NCBI RefSeq assembly: GCF_036246005.1
Contig: NZ_CP109171.1
Coordinates: forward strand, 5,878,001 to 5,942,000
Source of the DNA: Streptomyces sp. NBC_01723
Lineage (GTDB): Bacteria; Actinomycetota; Actinomycetes; Streptomycetales; Streptomycetaceae
DNA length: 64,000 bases
Direction of reading: 5' to 3'
In this document: piece after piece, positions 28,545 to 36,073 of the stretch
Layout of the letters: the number at the start of each line of letters is the position of its first letter
How positions within the stretch are numbered: the first letter of the stretch is position 1
The notes under the pieces: model-generated
The model's database searches: none
What the model saw: only the letters and a program-made list of their open reading frames with translations
What the model was told of the DNA's origin: nothing
Program-made: the position numbers and the translations under genes

Positions 28545-29496
28545 ATGCCCACGTCCGCGCGCCGCCGAAGAGCGACGCACGTTCTGCTCCTCGGCGCCGG
28601 CTGCTCCTGAGCGGTTGCGGTCTCCACTCCTCCGGGCCGGTTTCCGCGGACGACGGCCCGCTCACCCTCGGGTTCGTCAACGGCGGCGACGGTACCTTCC
28701 ACACCTGCCTGCAACGGTCCGTGGAGATCACGGCCAGGAACAACTTCGCGCGGATGGTCACCGCCAACTCCGAACAGGACGCGGCGACCGAGCTGTCCAA
28801 CATCGCCGGCATGATCGAGCGCGAGGTCGACGCGATCATCCTTCGGACCGTCGACACGGACGCGCTGAAGCGGGATGTCGAGCAGGCCCGGAAGGCGCAC
28901 GTCCCCGTCCTCCTGACCCCCGTGAGCACCGATCCGGACGACCTCCTGGGAGCGGTCGTCGTCGGCCTGGAGGCCGTCGGCCGGCTGGACGCCCGCTGGG
29001 TCGCAGACGACGCGGCCGGGACGTGCAGGTCGGCATCGTCGCGGGCGCCCCCGGCGCCGCCTCCGACCTGCTCGTCCGCGGCTTCACCGACGCCCTGCCG
29101 GACAACGCCGAAGTCGTCGCCGAGCAGCCCGGCAGGTTCGACGCCGGGACGGCCGGGGAGGTCGCCGGCAGGAGGGCCCGGGCCCATCCCGGCCTCCACT
29201 ACGCCTTCGTCGCCAACGAGCAGATGGCCTTCGCCGTCCGCGAGGCCTTCGACGCGGCCGGCGCCGACCGGGTCAGGATCGTGACGGTCAACGGCACCGA
29301 CGAGGCCCTGGCCGCGCTGAAGGACGGCCGGTTCTCCGCGACGGTCTCCAACTCGGCGGGAAACACCGGCGAACTGGCCGTCCGCAACACCATCGCCCTG
29401 CTGCGCGGCAGGGCGGCCGAGAGGCACACGCCGATCCGCCTCGTCACCAAGGGCAACGCGGACACAGCCCTCCTGTACTGCCCCGTCGACTACTGA
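28545..29496 (+). pseudogene. sugar-type solute-binding lipoprotein, broken by two frameshifts
   Basis: Three frames together code for a periplasmic-binding protein of the ribose/galactose type. ATG 28545 opens a signal peptide (basic RRRR, then THVLLLGAG) that stops at TGA 28608. One extra base near 28601 would restore LLLSGCG, a lipobox. That second frame runs through LTLGFVNGGDGTFHTCLQ and FARMVTANSEQDAATELSNIAGMI to about 29015. The reading then has to shift again to continue as VQVGIVAGAPGAASDLLVRGF to the stop at 29496. No permease or ATPase gene is adjacent, so it was already an orphan. Sequencing error at two separate sites is the alternative. Confidence 0.75.
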
Positions 29497-29888
29497 ACCG
29501 CGGCGGTCACCGGCAGCCCCGCCGCGCGCCAGGCCTGGAAGCCGCCGACCAGATCGGTGGCCCGGTGCAGTCCGAGCCGGTGCAGCGACTCCGCCGCCAG
29601 ACTGGAGGCGTAGCCCTCGTTGCACACCACGACGACCCGCACGTCGTGGTCCGTGGCCTCGGGGAGCCGGTGGCTGCCTCGCGGGTCCAGCCGCCACTCC
29701 AGCTCGTTCCGCTCGACCACCAGGGCGCCGGGGATCACGCCGTCCCGCTCCCGCAGGGCGGCGTACCGGATGTCCACCAGCAGCGCCGTACCGGCCTCGG
29801 CGGCGTCGTACGCCTCGTCCGGAGCGATCCGCCGGTACCCGGCGCGCACCCGCTCCAGCAGCTCGTCCACCCCGGTCGGCTCGCTCAC
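29490..29888 (-). CDS. rhodanese-like sulfurtransferase
   Basis: A 132-residue single-domain rhodanese. The active-site loop is CNEGYASS, with the catalytic Cys after VRVVVV, and the first half has the family pattern ALLVDIRYAALRERDGVIPGALVVERNELEWRLDP. It moves sulfur from a thiosulfate- or persulfide-type donor to thiols or cyanide. It overlaps the preceding dioxygenase gene by 4 bp, so the two work together in thiol/persulfide metabolism. Its 3' end touches the end of the convergent pseudogene. Confidence 0.88.
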   Translation of the reverse strand: MSEPTGVDELLERVRAGYRRIAPDEAYDAAEAGTALLVDIRYAALRERDGVIPGALVVERNELEWRLDPRGSHRLPEATDHDVRVVVVCNEGYASSLAAESLHRLGLHRATDLVGGFQAWRAAGLPVTAAVQ

Positions 29889-30424
29889 TGCCAGTCCTCC
29901 GGGCGCTCGACCTGCTCCAGGCGCAGGGTCTGCCCACCTCGGCTGTAGCGGCGGATCTGCGGCAGGGGAGGGTAGTAGGCGTGCACGGAGACCGCGTGCC
30001 GGTCGGGCGACTCATTGAGCACCTCGTGCACGTGGTGCCGGCCGAAGGCACGCCCCCGGCCGGCCGGGAGCCGGCGTTCCCGGTCCACGTCGTCGGCGAG
30101 TTCCAGGGTCTTCCAGCCGTCGGTGGGCAGGCGGGCGGCGAGCGCGTTCTCCTTGAGCTCGCCCGCGGCGGTCACGAAGGCACCCACGGACTCGGCGTGG
30201 TCGTGCCAGCCGGTGCCCGTGCCGGGCGGCCAGCCGATCAGCCACGCCTCGCTGCCACCGGGCCCTTCCAGCCGCACCCAGGTGCGGCCCTCGGGGTCGA
30301 GCGGCAGGGAGGCGATCAGCGCGGCGTCGGCGGCGGTGCGCCGGGCGAAGTCGAGGAGTTCGGCCTGCGTGGGAGCGGCCGGAGCCGCGGCGCGGGAGGC
30401 CGCGGCAGGGGAGGAGACAGACAC
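29885..30424 (-). CDS. cysteine dioxygenase-family thiol dioxygenase
   Basis: A 179-residue cupin enzyme with metal ligands in GWHDHAESVGAFVTAAGELKEN and the second motif HHVHEVLNESPDRHAVSVHAYYPPL. This is the bacterial cysteine dioxygenase pattern, which oxidises cysteine (or 3-mercaptopropionate) to the sulfinate. I chose GTG 30424 (VSSPAAASR) because AGGA lies 8 nt upstream. The open frame continues to 30535, but that part overlaps the cysteine-rich leader ORF and has no ribosome site. It forms an operon with the rhodanese gene. Confidence 0.85.
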   Translation of the reverse strand: MSVSSPAAASRAAAPAAPTQAELLDFARRTAADAALIASLPLDPEGRTWVRLEGPGGSEAWLIGWPPGTGTGWHDHAESVGAFVTAAGELKENALAARLPTDGWKTLELADDVDRERRLPAGRGRAFGRHHVHEVLNESPDRHAVSVHAYYPPLPQIRRYSRGGQTLRLEQVERPEDWQ

Positions 30425-30441
30425 GGATACCGTCCTGGAAG

Positions 30442-30487
30442 TTCGCGAGGGGGCGCGCGGTGAGCCGTCGGACGCGGCGCGCGCGAA
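30442..30487 (-). promoter_or_regulatory. hairpin between leader ORF and thiol dioxygenase gene
   Basis: On the minus strand TTCGCG (30487-30482) pairs with CGCGAA (30447-30442), and inside it GCGCGC stretches at 30482-30477 and 30458-30453 also pair, with a loop of about 20 nt. It lies between the leader stop and the dioxygenase ribosome site, as an attenuator or anti-ribosome-binding element would. Confidence 0.45.
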
Positions 30488-30503
30488 GGAGAGGGAAGCG
30501 AAT

Positions 30504-30551
30504 TCAGCAGGACGGCCGACACACGCAGCCCGCATAGCGGACGAGGTCCAT
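30504..30551 (-). CDS. cysteine-rich 15-residue leader peptide upstream of the thiol dioxygenase
   Basis: ATG 30551 opens the short frame MDLVRYAGCVCRPSC, ending in TGA at 30506-30504. A perfect GGAGGG (minus strand, 30562-30557) stands 5 nt before the ATG. Three of the last seven residues are cysteine. It lies 80 nt upstream of the cysteine dioxygenase start with a GC-rich hairpin between. Known parallel: cysteine-coding leader ORFs act as attenuators of sulfur genes in mycobacteria. I infer that ribosome stalling at the Cys codons senses charged tRNA-Cys and sets expression of dioxygenase and rhodanese. Confidence 0.65.
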   Translation of the reverse strand: MDLVRYAGCVCRPSC

Positions 30552-30597
30552 ATGGACCCTCCGCCACAGGCACACGCAGGTGTCGGTCACGATCCGG

Positions 30598-30626
30598 AGT
30601 AGACCATGATGGTGCGGACCGGTCAA
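30598..30626 (-). promoter_or_regulatory. likely promoter of leader-dioxygenase-rhodanese operon
   Basis: On the minus strand TTGACC (30626-30621) and TCTACT (30603-30598) are 17 bp apart. Transcription would begin near 30591, about 40 nt before the leader ATG. The -35 is the second of two GTTGAC direct repeats with an 11-bp period, which may be a regulator site. Confidence 0.5.
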
Positions 30627-30659
30627 CTCACCGTCAACATGCGGACGACGACCGCCCGG

Positions 30660-32285
30660 TCAGCGGGAACCTGCCGAAGCTCCCGCGCCCCTCTCCTGTT
30701 CCGCGGCACCCGCCGTGACCGACGGCCCGCCCAGCGTCGCCTCCGCGGCCGCGTACAGATCGGCCGGGCGCACCCCGGCCAGGGCCGTGACCAGATGACC
30801 GTCCGGCCGCACCAGCAGCACCGTGTGCGCGGCGGCACCGGGATAGCTCTCGGCGACCAGCAGCTCGGCCCGGTGGGGCAGCGCCGTCACCGCCGCCGCC
30901 AGCCGGGGCATGATCCCGGCCGTCACCCAGTGCTTGCGCTCCCACACTCCCGTGCCCGGCGCGATCAGCACCACCAGGAGCGCCCCGCGCCCGAGCCGGT
31001 CGCGCAGTTGTACGAAGGTGCCGTCCTCCGCAGTGACCCGCACATCGGTGACGGGCGACCCGGGCGCCGTGCCGACCTCCGCCGCTCCGGCCAGGTCCGC
31101 GGGGGCGAGGGGCGAGCCGGCGTACGTTCCCGGCGCACCCAGCGCGCCGCGCCCCAGGTGACCGTCGGCGAGCAGCGTGTCGTGGCCGCGGGACGATCCG
31201 GGGACGTACGCCCGCAGTCCGCCGCCCCCGCGCAGCAGCGGGAGCACCTGGTCGGCGGCGCGCAGCCGCGCGGCGATCGCCGTGCGCCGCTCGGTCTGGT
31301 AGCTGTCGAGCAGTGCCTCGCGCGGCCCGTGATGCCAGGCCAGGGCGAGTTTCCAGGCGAGGTTGTCGGCGTCCAGCAACCCCTCCTCCAAACCCTGTGT
31401 GCCCAGGGCACCCAGCAGGTGGGCGGCGTCCCCGGCGAGGAGCACGCGGCCCACCCGCCAGCGCCGGGCCAGCCTGTGGTGGACGGTGTGCACGCCGGTG
31501 TCGAGCAGCTCGTAGGCCGCGGGCGCGCCGTCGGACCAGCCGGTCAGGGTCTCGCGGACGCGGTTCACCAGCAGCTCGGGCGTGACCAGGTCCTTGCCGG
31601 GCGGCAGCAGCCAGTCCAGACGCCAGACGCCGTCCGGCAGGGGGCGGGCCACGACCTCGCCGGCCGACGGGCCGGACGTCCGCCACGGCGGCATCCGGTG
31701 CAGCAACGCCTGGTCGGCCCAGGGGAGTTCGGTGCGCAGCGCGGCGACGGCGTATCGTTCCACCGCCGTACGGCCGGGGAAGCGGATGTCCTGGAGCTTG
31801 CGGACGGTGGAGCGGGGGCCGTCGCAGCCGACCAGGTAACTGCCGCGCCACCAGGTGCCGGCCGGGCCGCGGGTGTGCGCGGTGACGCCCGACTTCTCCT
31901 GCTCGACGCCGTCCAGGCGGCTGTCCACCGCCACCTTGACCAGGGACTCGCGGGCGAGTGCCGTGCGCAGGACCTCGGTCAGCTCGTGCTGGGCGATGTG
32001 CAGCGGCGGGGGCTCGTCCTCGCCGAACTCGACGTCGCGGATCACCTGCTTGCGCCGCACGGACCGCCATCCGGCCCAACGGGATCCCAGCCCGGCCAGC
32101 GGTGTGCCGGTGAGCCGCTCGACGAGCGCGACGGCTTCCGGGCGCAGCACGACGGTGCGGGCGGGGCGGGGTTCGTCCTTGCCGGGGCCCTCGTCGAGGA
32201 CGACGCAGGGCACCTCCTGCCGCGCCAGCGCCAGGGCGAGCGTGAGCCCGACGGGCCCCGCTCCGGTGATGATCACCGGGTCCAC
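30660..32285 (-). CDS. FAD-dependent aromatic monooxygenase (PheA/TetX family)
   Basis: A 541-residue flavoprotein hydroxylase. It has the dinucleotide-binding motif IITGAGPVGLTLALALA at the N terminus, the second motif LVGCDGPRSTVRK, and the third motif GRVLLAGDAAHLLGALGTQGLEEGLLDADNLAWKLA. A thioredoxin-like C-terminal domain follows, as in phenol and polyketide hydroxylases. The substrate is unknown. GTG 32285 is preferred. The longer open frame from TTG 32375 would begin inside the predicted promoter, whose -10 lies at 32375-32370. The gene stands alone. Confidence 0.85.
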   Translation of the reverse strand: MDPVIITGAGPVGLTLALALARQEVPCVVLDEGPGKDEPRPARTVVLRPEAVALVERLTGTPLAGLGSRWAGWRSVRRKQVIRDVEFGEDEPPPLHIAQHELTEVLRTALARESLVKVAVDSRLDGVEQEKSGVTAHTRGPAGTWWRGSYLVGCDGPRSTVRKLQDIRFPGRTAVERYAVAALRTELPWADQALLHRMPPWRTSGPSAGEVVARPLPDGVWRLDWLLPPGKDLVTPELLVNRVRETLTGWSDGAPAAYELLDTGVHTVHHRLARRWRVGRVLLAGDAAHLLGALGTQGLEEGLLDADNLAWKLALAWHHGPREALLDSYQTERRTAIAARLRAADQVLPLLRGGGGLRAYVPGSSRGHDTLLADGHLGRGALGAPGTYAGSPLAPADLAGAAEVGTAPGSPVTDVRVTAEDGTFVQLRDRLGRGALLVVLIAPGTGVWERKHWVTAGIMPRLAAAVTALPHRAELLVAESYPGAAAHTVLLVRPDGHLVTALAGVRPADLYAAAEATLGGPSVTAGAAEQERGAGASAGSR

Positions 32286-32369
32286 GGTGCGGCGCCCCCT
32301 GCCCGTGGCGGTGTCCCGGGGGACGTAGGTGAACAGGACGTTGGAGCAGGGTGCACGGTCACAGAACGT

Positions 32370-32398
32370 ATGCAACCTATTGCCGCTGCTTGCGTCAA
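32370..32398 (-). promoter_or_regulatory. likely promoter of the FAD monooxygenase gene
   Basis: On the minus strand TTGACG (32398-32393) is followed after 17 bp by TTGCAT (32375-32370). The -35 is near consensus and the -10 weak. It begins 4 bp after the terminator of the glutamate operon. Confidence 0.45.
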
Positions 32399-32401
32399 GT
32401 G

Positions 32402-32435
32402 ACGGAGGCAGTGGCGATCATGCCACTGCCTCCGT
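32402..32435 (-). terminator. terminator of the gluABCD operon
   Basis: ACGGAGGCAGTGGC (32402-32415) and GCCACTGCCTCCGT (32422-32435) form a perfect 14-bp stem with loop GATCAT, 35 nt beyond the gluD stop. Confidence 0.92.
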
Positions 32436-32469
32436 GATGGTCGTACGAAGTGATCAACCGCCTCGCGCG

Positions 32470-33357
32470 TCAGGTCGTGCGGCCGGTTCCGGTTCCCACG
32501 GCCTCCGTGTCGTCCGCCTTGAGCACGGCACCGGTCGACTTCTTGGCCCGCCGCAGTCGGCGTTCCAGCCAGCTCGCGAAGCTCGTGAGGAGGAAGTTGA
32601 GCGCGATGTAGATGACCGCGACCACGGTGAAGCTGGCGATCACGTTGGCGCCGTAGTAGCCGCTCATCGTGTTGGCCGAGGCGAGCAGCTCGGGGAAGGT
32701 GAGGACCGCGCCGCCGAGGGCGGTGTCCTTCAGGATGACGACGAGCTGGCTGACGATCGCCGGCAGCATCGTGGTGACCGCCTGCGGCAGCAGGATGGTC
32801 CGCATCACCTGGCCCTTGCGCAGACCGATCGCCATGGCCGCCTCGGACTGGCCCTTGGGCAGAGCCAGGATGCCCGCCCGGACGATCTCCGCGAGGACGG
32901 AGGCGTTGTACAGCACCAGGCCCGTGACCACGGCGTACAGCGGACGGTCGTCCGAGCTGACGTTCGTGTACTCGGCGAACAGGGCGAGGCCGAAGATCAT
33001 CAGGACCAGCACGGGGATGGACCGGAAGAACTCGACCACTACCGTCGCCGGGACCCGCACCCACACATGGTCCGAGAGCCGGGCGATGCCGAGGACCGCG
33101 CCGAGCGGCAGGGCGATGATCACCGCGAGGGCGGCGGCCTTGAGGGTGTTCTCCAGGCCCGGCCAGATGTACGTGGTCCAGGCCTCGGTGCCGGAGAAGA
33201 AGGGCTTCCACAGGGCCCACTCCAGCTGGCCCTTCTCGTCGAGGGTGCTGAACACCCACCACAGCAGGGCCGCGAGGGCGACTATGAACACCGCCGTGAA
33301 GACGATGTTGCGCCGCTTGGCACGAGGGCCCTGGGCGTCGTAGAGAACGGAACTCAT
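32470..33357 (-). CDS. gluD: glutamate ABC transporter permease GluD
   Basis: A 295-residue inner-membrane permease of the polar-amino-acid type (HisM/GlnP fold). It has about five helices and the ATPase-contact loop EIVRAGILALPKGQSEAAMAIGLRKGQ, followed by LPQAVTTMLPAIVSQLVVILKDTAL. It pairs with GluC. ATG 33357 overlaps the gluC stop by 4 bp. The Thr/Gly/Lys-rich C-terminal tail is typical of actinobacterial GluD. Confidence 0.93.
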   Translation of the reverse strand: MSSVLYDAQGPRAKRRNIVFTAVFIVALAALLWWVFSTLDEKGQLEWALWKPFFSGTEAWTTYIWPGLENTLKAAALAVIIALPLGAVLGIARLSDHVWVRVPATVVVEFFRSIPVLVLMIFGLALFAEYTNVSSDDRPLYAVVTGLVLYNASVLAEIVRAGILALPKGQSEAAMAIGLRKGQVMRTILLPQAVTTMLPAIVSQLVVILKDTALGGAVLTFPELLASANTMSGYYGANVIASFTVVAVIYIALNFLLTSFASWLERRLRRAKKSTGAVLKADDTEAVGTGTGRTT

Positions 33358-34019
33358 CGCTTCACCGCCACCTTCTTGCCCAGCCAACCGAGGAACAGGC
33401 CGGTCGGCAGGGTCAGGACCACGAAACCGAAGGCGATGACCGCGGAGATCAGCAGCAGCTGTGCCTCGTTCTCGATCATCTCCTTCATGAGGAGCGCCGC
33501 CTCGGCTACACCGATGGCGGCAGCCACCGTGGTGTTCTTGATGAGAGCGATCAGTACGTTCGCCATGGGGACGACGGAGGAACGGAAGGCCTGGGGCAGC
33601 ACCACGTGGCGCAGCACCTGTCCGAAGCTGAGCCCGATCGCCCGTGCCGCCTCCGCCTGTCCGACCGGCACCGTGTTGATGCCGGAGCGCAGGGCCTCGC
33701 ACACGAAGGACGAGGTGTAGAGGATCAGGCCGAGCACAGCGAGCCGGAAGTTGATCGTCTCGACGTCGTTCGCGCCGAGGGAGACACTCAGCGTCTGGTT
33801 CAGGCCCAGCGACGTGAACAGGATGATGACGGTCAGCGGGATGTTCCGCACGGTGTTCACGTACGCGGTCCCGAAGCCGCGCATCAGCGGCACCGGCCCG
33901 ACGCGCATGGCGGCCAGTGCGGTGCCCCAGATCAGGGAGCCGACGGCCGAGAGCACAGCGAGCTGCACCGTCGTCCAGAAGGCTCCCAGTAGGTCGTAAT
34001 CCTTAACAAAGTCGAACAC
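33354..34019 (-). CDS. gluC: glutamate ABC transporter permease GluC
   Basis: A 221-residue permease with the EAA-type loop CEALRSGINTVPVGQAEAARAIGLSFGQ and the following LPQAFRSSVVPMANVLIALIKNTTV. It begins MFDFVKDYDLLGAFWTTV, the usual start for actinobacterial GluC. It heterodimerises with GluD. A strong hairpin separates it from gluB, while it overlaps gluD. Confidence 0.93.
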   Translation of the reverse strand: MFDFVKDYDLLGAFWTTVQLAVLSAVGSLIWGTALAAMRVGPVPLMRGFGTAYVNTVRNIPLTVIILFTSLGLNQTLSVSLGANDVETINFRLAVLGLILYTSSFVCEALRSGINTVPVGQAEAARAIGLSFGQVLRHVVLPQAFRSSVVPMANVLIALIKNTTVAAAIGVAEAALLMKEMIENEAQLLLISAVIAFGFVVLTLPTGLFLGWLGKKVAVKR

Positions 34020-34057
34020 GATCTCCCGCGCTTCCGCGTGTAGGGATGCCCGCCCCC

Positions 34058-34088
34058 GGTGCGCCGCCCCTCCTCGGGGCGGCGCACC
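34058..34088 (-). terminator. intra-operon hairpin between gluB and gluC
   Basis: GGTGCGCCGCCCC (34058-34070) and GGGGCGGCGCACC (34076-34088) form a perfect 13-bp stem with a 5-nt loop in the 85-nt gap. It can act as a partial terminator or protect the upstream mRNA end, giving more binding protein than permease. Confidence 0.8.
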
Positions 34089-34104
34089 CCGTCAGGCTCT
34101 GGCC

Positions 34105-34950
34105 TCAGCTCTTGATGTCGCCGATCTTGGGCGCCGGCTCGTTCTTGTAGTTCGCCGGGCCGAAGTTGTCCTCGACGGCCTTGTCCCAGGACTTGTCGGA
34201 GACCATCTCCTCAAGGGCCGTGTTGATCTTGTCCTTGAGGTCGCTGCCCTTCTTGACGCCGATGCCGTAGTTCTCGTTCGTCAGCTTGAAGCCGCCGAGC
34301 TTGAACTTGCCCTTGAACTGCGACTGGGCGGCGTAACCGGCGAGGATCGAGTCGTCGGTGGTCAGCGCGTCGATGGCGCCGTTCTGCAGGCCGGGCAGGC
34401 AGGCCGAGTAGGTCGGGTACGGCTGGAGCTGGGCCTTGGGCGCCAGCTTGTCCTTGACGTTCTGCGCCGAGGTCGAACCCGTGACCGAGCAGAGCTTGGC
34501 GTCGTTCAGGTCCTCAGGCGACTTGATCTTGCTGTCGTCGGCGCGAAGGAGCACGTCCTGGTGCGCGAGCAGGTACGGCCCGGCGAAGTCGACCTTCTCC
34601 TGGCGCTCCGGGGTGATCGAGTACGTCGCGGCGATGAAGTCGACGTCGCCGCGCTGGAGCATGGTCTCGCGGTCGGCGCTCTTCGACTCCTTCCACTCGA
34701 TCTGGTCCTCGGTGTAGCCGAGCTTCTTGGCGACGTACGTGGCGACGTCCACGTCGAAGCCGGCGTAGCCGTCCGGGGTCTTCTGGCCGAGGCCGGGCTG
34801 GTCGAACTTGATGCCGATGGTGATCTTCTTGCCGTCACCGCCGGAGGAGCCGCTGTCCTTGTCGTCGCCGCCGCACGCGGTGGCGGTCAGGGCGAGGGCG
34901 AGCACGGCGGCCGAGGCGGCGGAGACCTTGCGAAGCTTCATGGTGAACAT
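34105..34950 (-). CDS. gluB: glutamate-binding lipoprotein GluB
   Basis: The 281-residue solute-binding protein has a lipoprotein signal peptide (KLRKVSAASAAVLALALTATAC, cleaved before Cys) followed by GGDDKDSGSSGGDG. The amino-acid-binding fold shows ITIGIKFDQPGLG and GYAGFDVDVATYVAKKLGY. It delivers glutamate to GluCD. The start at 34950 or an ATG three codons in is equally possible. It lies between gluA and the hairpin upstream of gluC. Confidence 0.94.
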   Translation of the reverse strand: MFTMKLRKVSAASAAVLALALTATACGGDDKDSGSSGGDGKKITIGIKFDQPGLGQKTPDGYAGFDVDVATYVAKKLGYTEDQIEWKESKSADRETMLQRGDVDFIAATYSITPERQEKVDFAGPYLLAHQDVLLRADDSKIKSPEDLNDAKLCSVTGSTSAQNVKDKLAPKAQLQPYPTYSACLPGLQNGAIDALTTDDSILAGYAAQSQFKGKFKLGGFKLTNENYGIGVKKGSDLKDKINTALEEMVSDKSWDKAVEDNFGPANYKNEPAPKIGDIKS

Positions 34951-35000
34951 CCTTTGGCTGTGATCAGACGATCTGGCGATCAGGCGCGGGAGACGAGGTC

Positions 35001-35777
35001 TCAGTGGTGAAGGATCTTCGACAGGAAGTCCTTGGCACGGTCGCTGCGCGGGTTGCTGAAGAACTGGTCCGGCGTCGCCTCTTCGACGATGCGGCCGTCG
35101 GCCATGAACACCACGCGGTTGGCCGCCGAGCGGGCGAAGCCCATCTCGTGCGTGACCACGACCATGGTCATGCCGTCACGCGCGAGCTGCTTCATGACCT
35201 CCAGGACCTCGTTGATCATCTCGGGGTCGAGAGCCGACGTCGGCTCGTCGAAGAGCATGACCTTCGGGTCCATGGCCAGCGCCCGCGCGATGGCGACGCG
35301 CTGCTGCTGACCGCCGGAGAGCTGAGCGGGGTACTTGTCCGCCTGGGCGCCCACGCCGACCCGGTCGAGCAGCGCGCGGGCCTTCTCCTCGGCCTTCTTG
35401 GCGTCGACCTTGCGGACCTTGACCTGGCCCAGGGTCACGTTCTCCAGCACCGTCTTGTGCGCGAAGAGGTTGAAGGACTGGAAGACCATGCCGACGTCGG
35501 CACGGAGCCTGGCCAGTTCCTTGCCCTCCGCGGGAAGCGGCTTGCCGTCGATCGCGATCGACCCCGAGTCGATGGTCTCCAGACGGTTGATGGTGCGGCA
35601 CAGGGTGGACTTGCCGGACCCGGAGGGTCCGATGACCACGACAACTTCGCCGCGGGTGATCGTCAGGTCGATGTCCTGGAGCACGTGCAACGCGCCGAAG
35701 TGCTTGTTGACACTCTTCAGGACGACCAGTTCGTCGGTCGCGGCCTTGTCTTCCTTGGCCACCGATACTTCGGTCAT
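35001..35777 (-). CDS. gluA: glutamate ABC transporter ATPase GluA
   Basis: The 258-residue ATPase has Walker [11 protein letters not shown]-loop [10 protein letters not shown], signature [15 protein letters not shown], Walker [15 protein letters not shown] and switch His VVTHEMG. It powers the GluCD permease. ATG 35777 ([10 protein letters not shown]) is preferred over an in-frame start at 35831 because a GGAGGACGGAG stretch lies upstream. It is the first gene of the operon and is divergent from gluR. Confidence 0.95.
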   Translation of the reverse strand: MTEVSVAKEDKAATDELVVLKSVNKHFGALHVLQDIDLTITRGEVVVVIGPSGSGKSTLCRTINRLETIDSGSIAIDGKPLPAEGKELARLRADVGMVFQSFNLFAHKTVLENVTLGQVKVRKVDAKKAEEKARALLDRVGVGAQADKYPAQLSGGQQQRVAIARALAMDPKVMLFDEPTSALDPEMINEVLEVMKQLARDGMTMVVVTHEMGFARSAANRVVFMADGRIVEEATPDQFFSNPRSDRAKDFLSKILHH

Positions 35778-35844
35778 CGCTCTCGGGCTCCGTCCTCCTC
35801 GGTTTCGGAGGACAGTAGTGACCGGGGCCACTGCGCGTCTCTAC

Positions 35845-35862
35845 ATCTGAGGGAGATCTGAG
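35845..35862. promoter_or_regulatory. 11-bp-phased direct repeat, candidate GluR operator
   Basis: ATCTGAG occurs twice (35845-35851 and 35856-35862), one helical turn apart, 68 bp upstream of the gluA start and over 200 bp upstream of gluR. Tandem half sites with an 11-bp period are what OmpR/PhoB-type regulators bind, and the regulator next door is of this class. Confidence 0.55.
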
Positions 35863-35870
35863 CATCACGA

Positions 35871-35886
35871 TCCGATAGCAATCGGA
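35871..35886. promoter_or_regulatory. inverted repeat in the gluA-gluR intergenic region
   Basis: TCCGAT (35871-35876) and ATCGGA (35881-35886) flank AGCA. It is 9 bp from the direct repeat and may belong to the same control region. Confidence 0.35.
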
Positions 35887-36073
35887 CACTGGTCGTAGCA
35901 CTTGTGAGCAGGGCGCATATCGGCCGGATAACTTCGAGCGGCCGCAACCCGAAGCCCCTTGACGCGGTCCCTCTGTATCAGCGTCACTGCACAGGGCGCG
36001 CACGCGCCTGCACGCGTCTTTCGCACTTTCTACGCGACCTGGGCGTACGGCCGATGAACCGAAGGGAGCCCGG

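Noticed and set aside
30425..30535. N-terminal extension MRAACVGRP of the thiol dioxygenase
   Set aside because: There is no ribosome site before it, it has no homology to the family, and it overlaps the better supported leader ORF in another frame.
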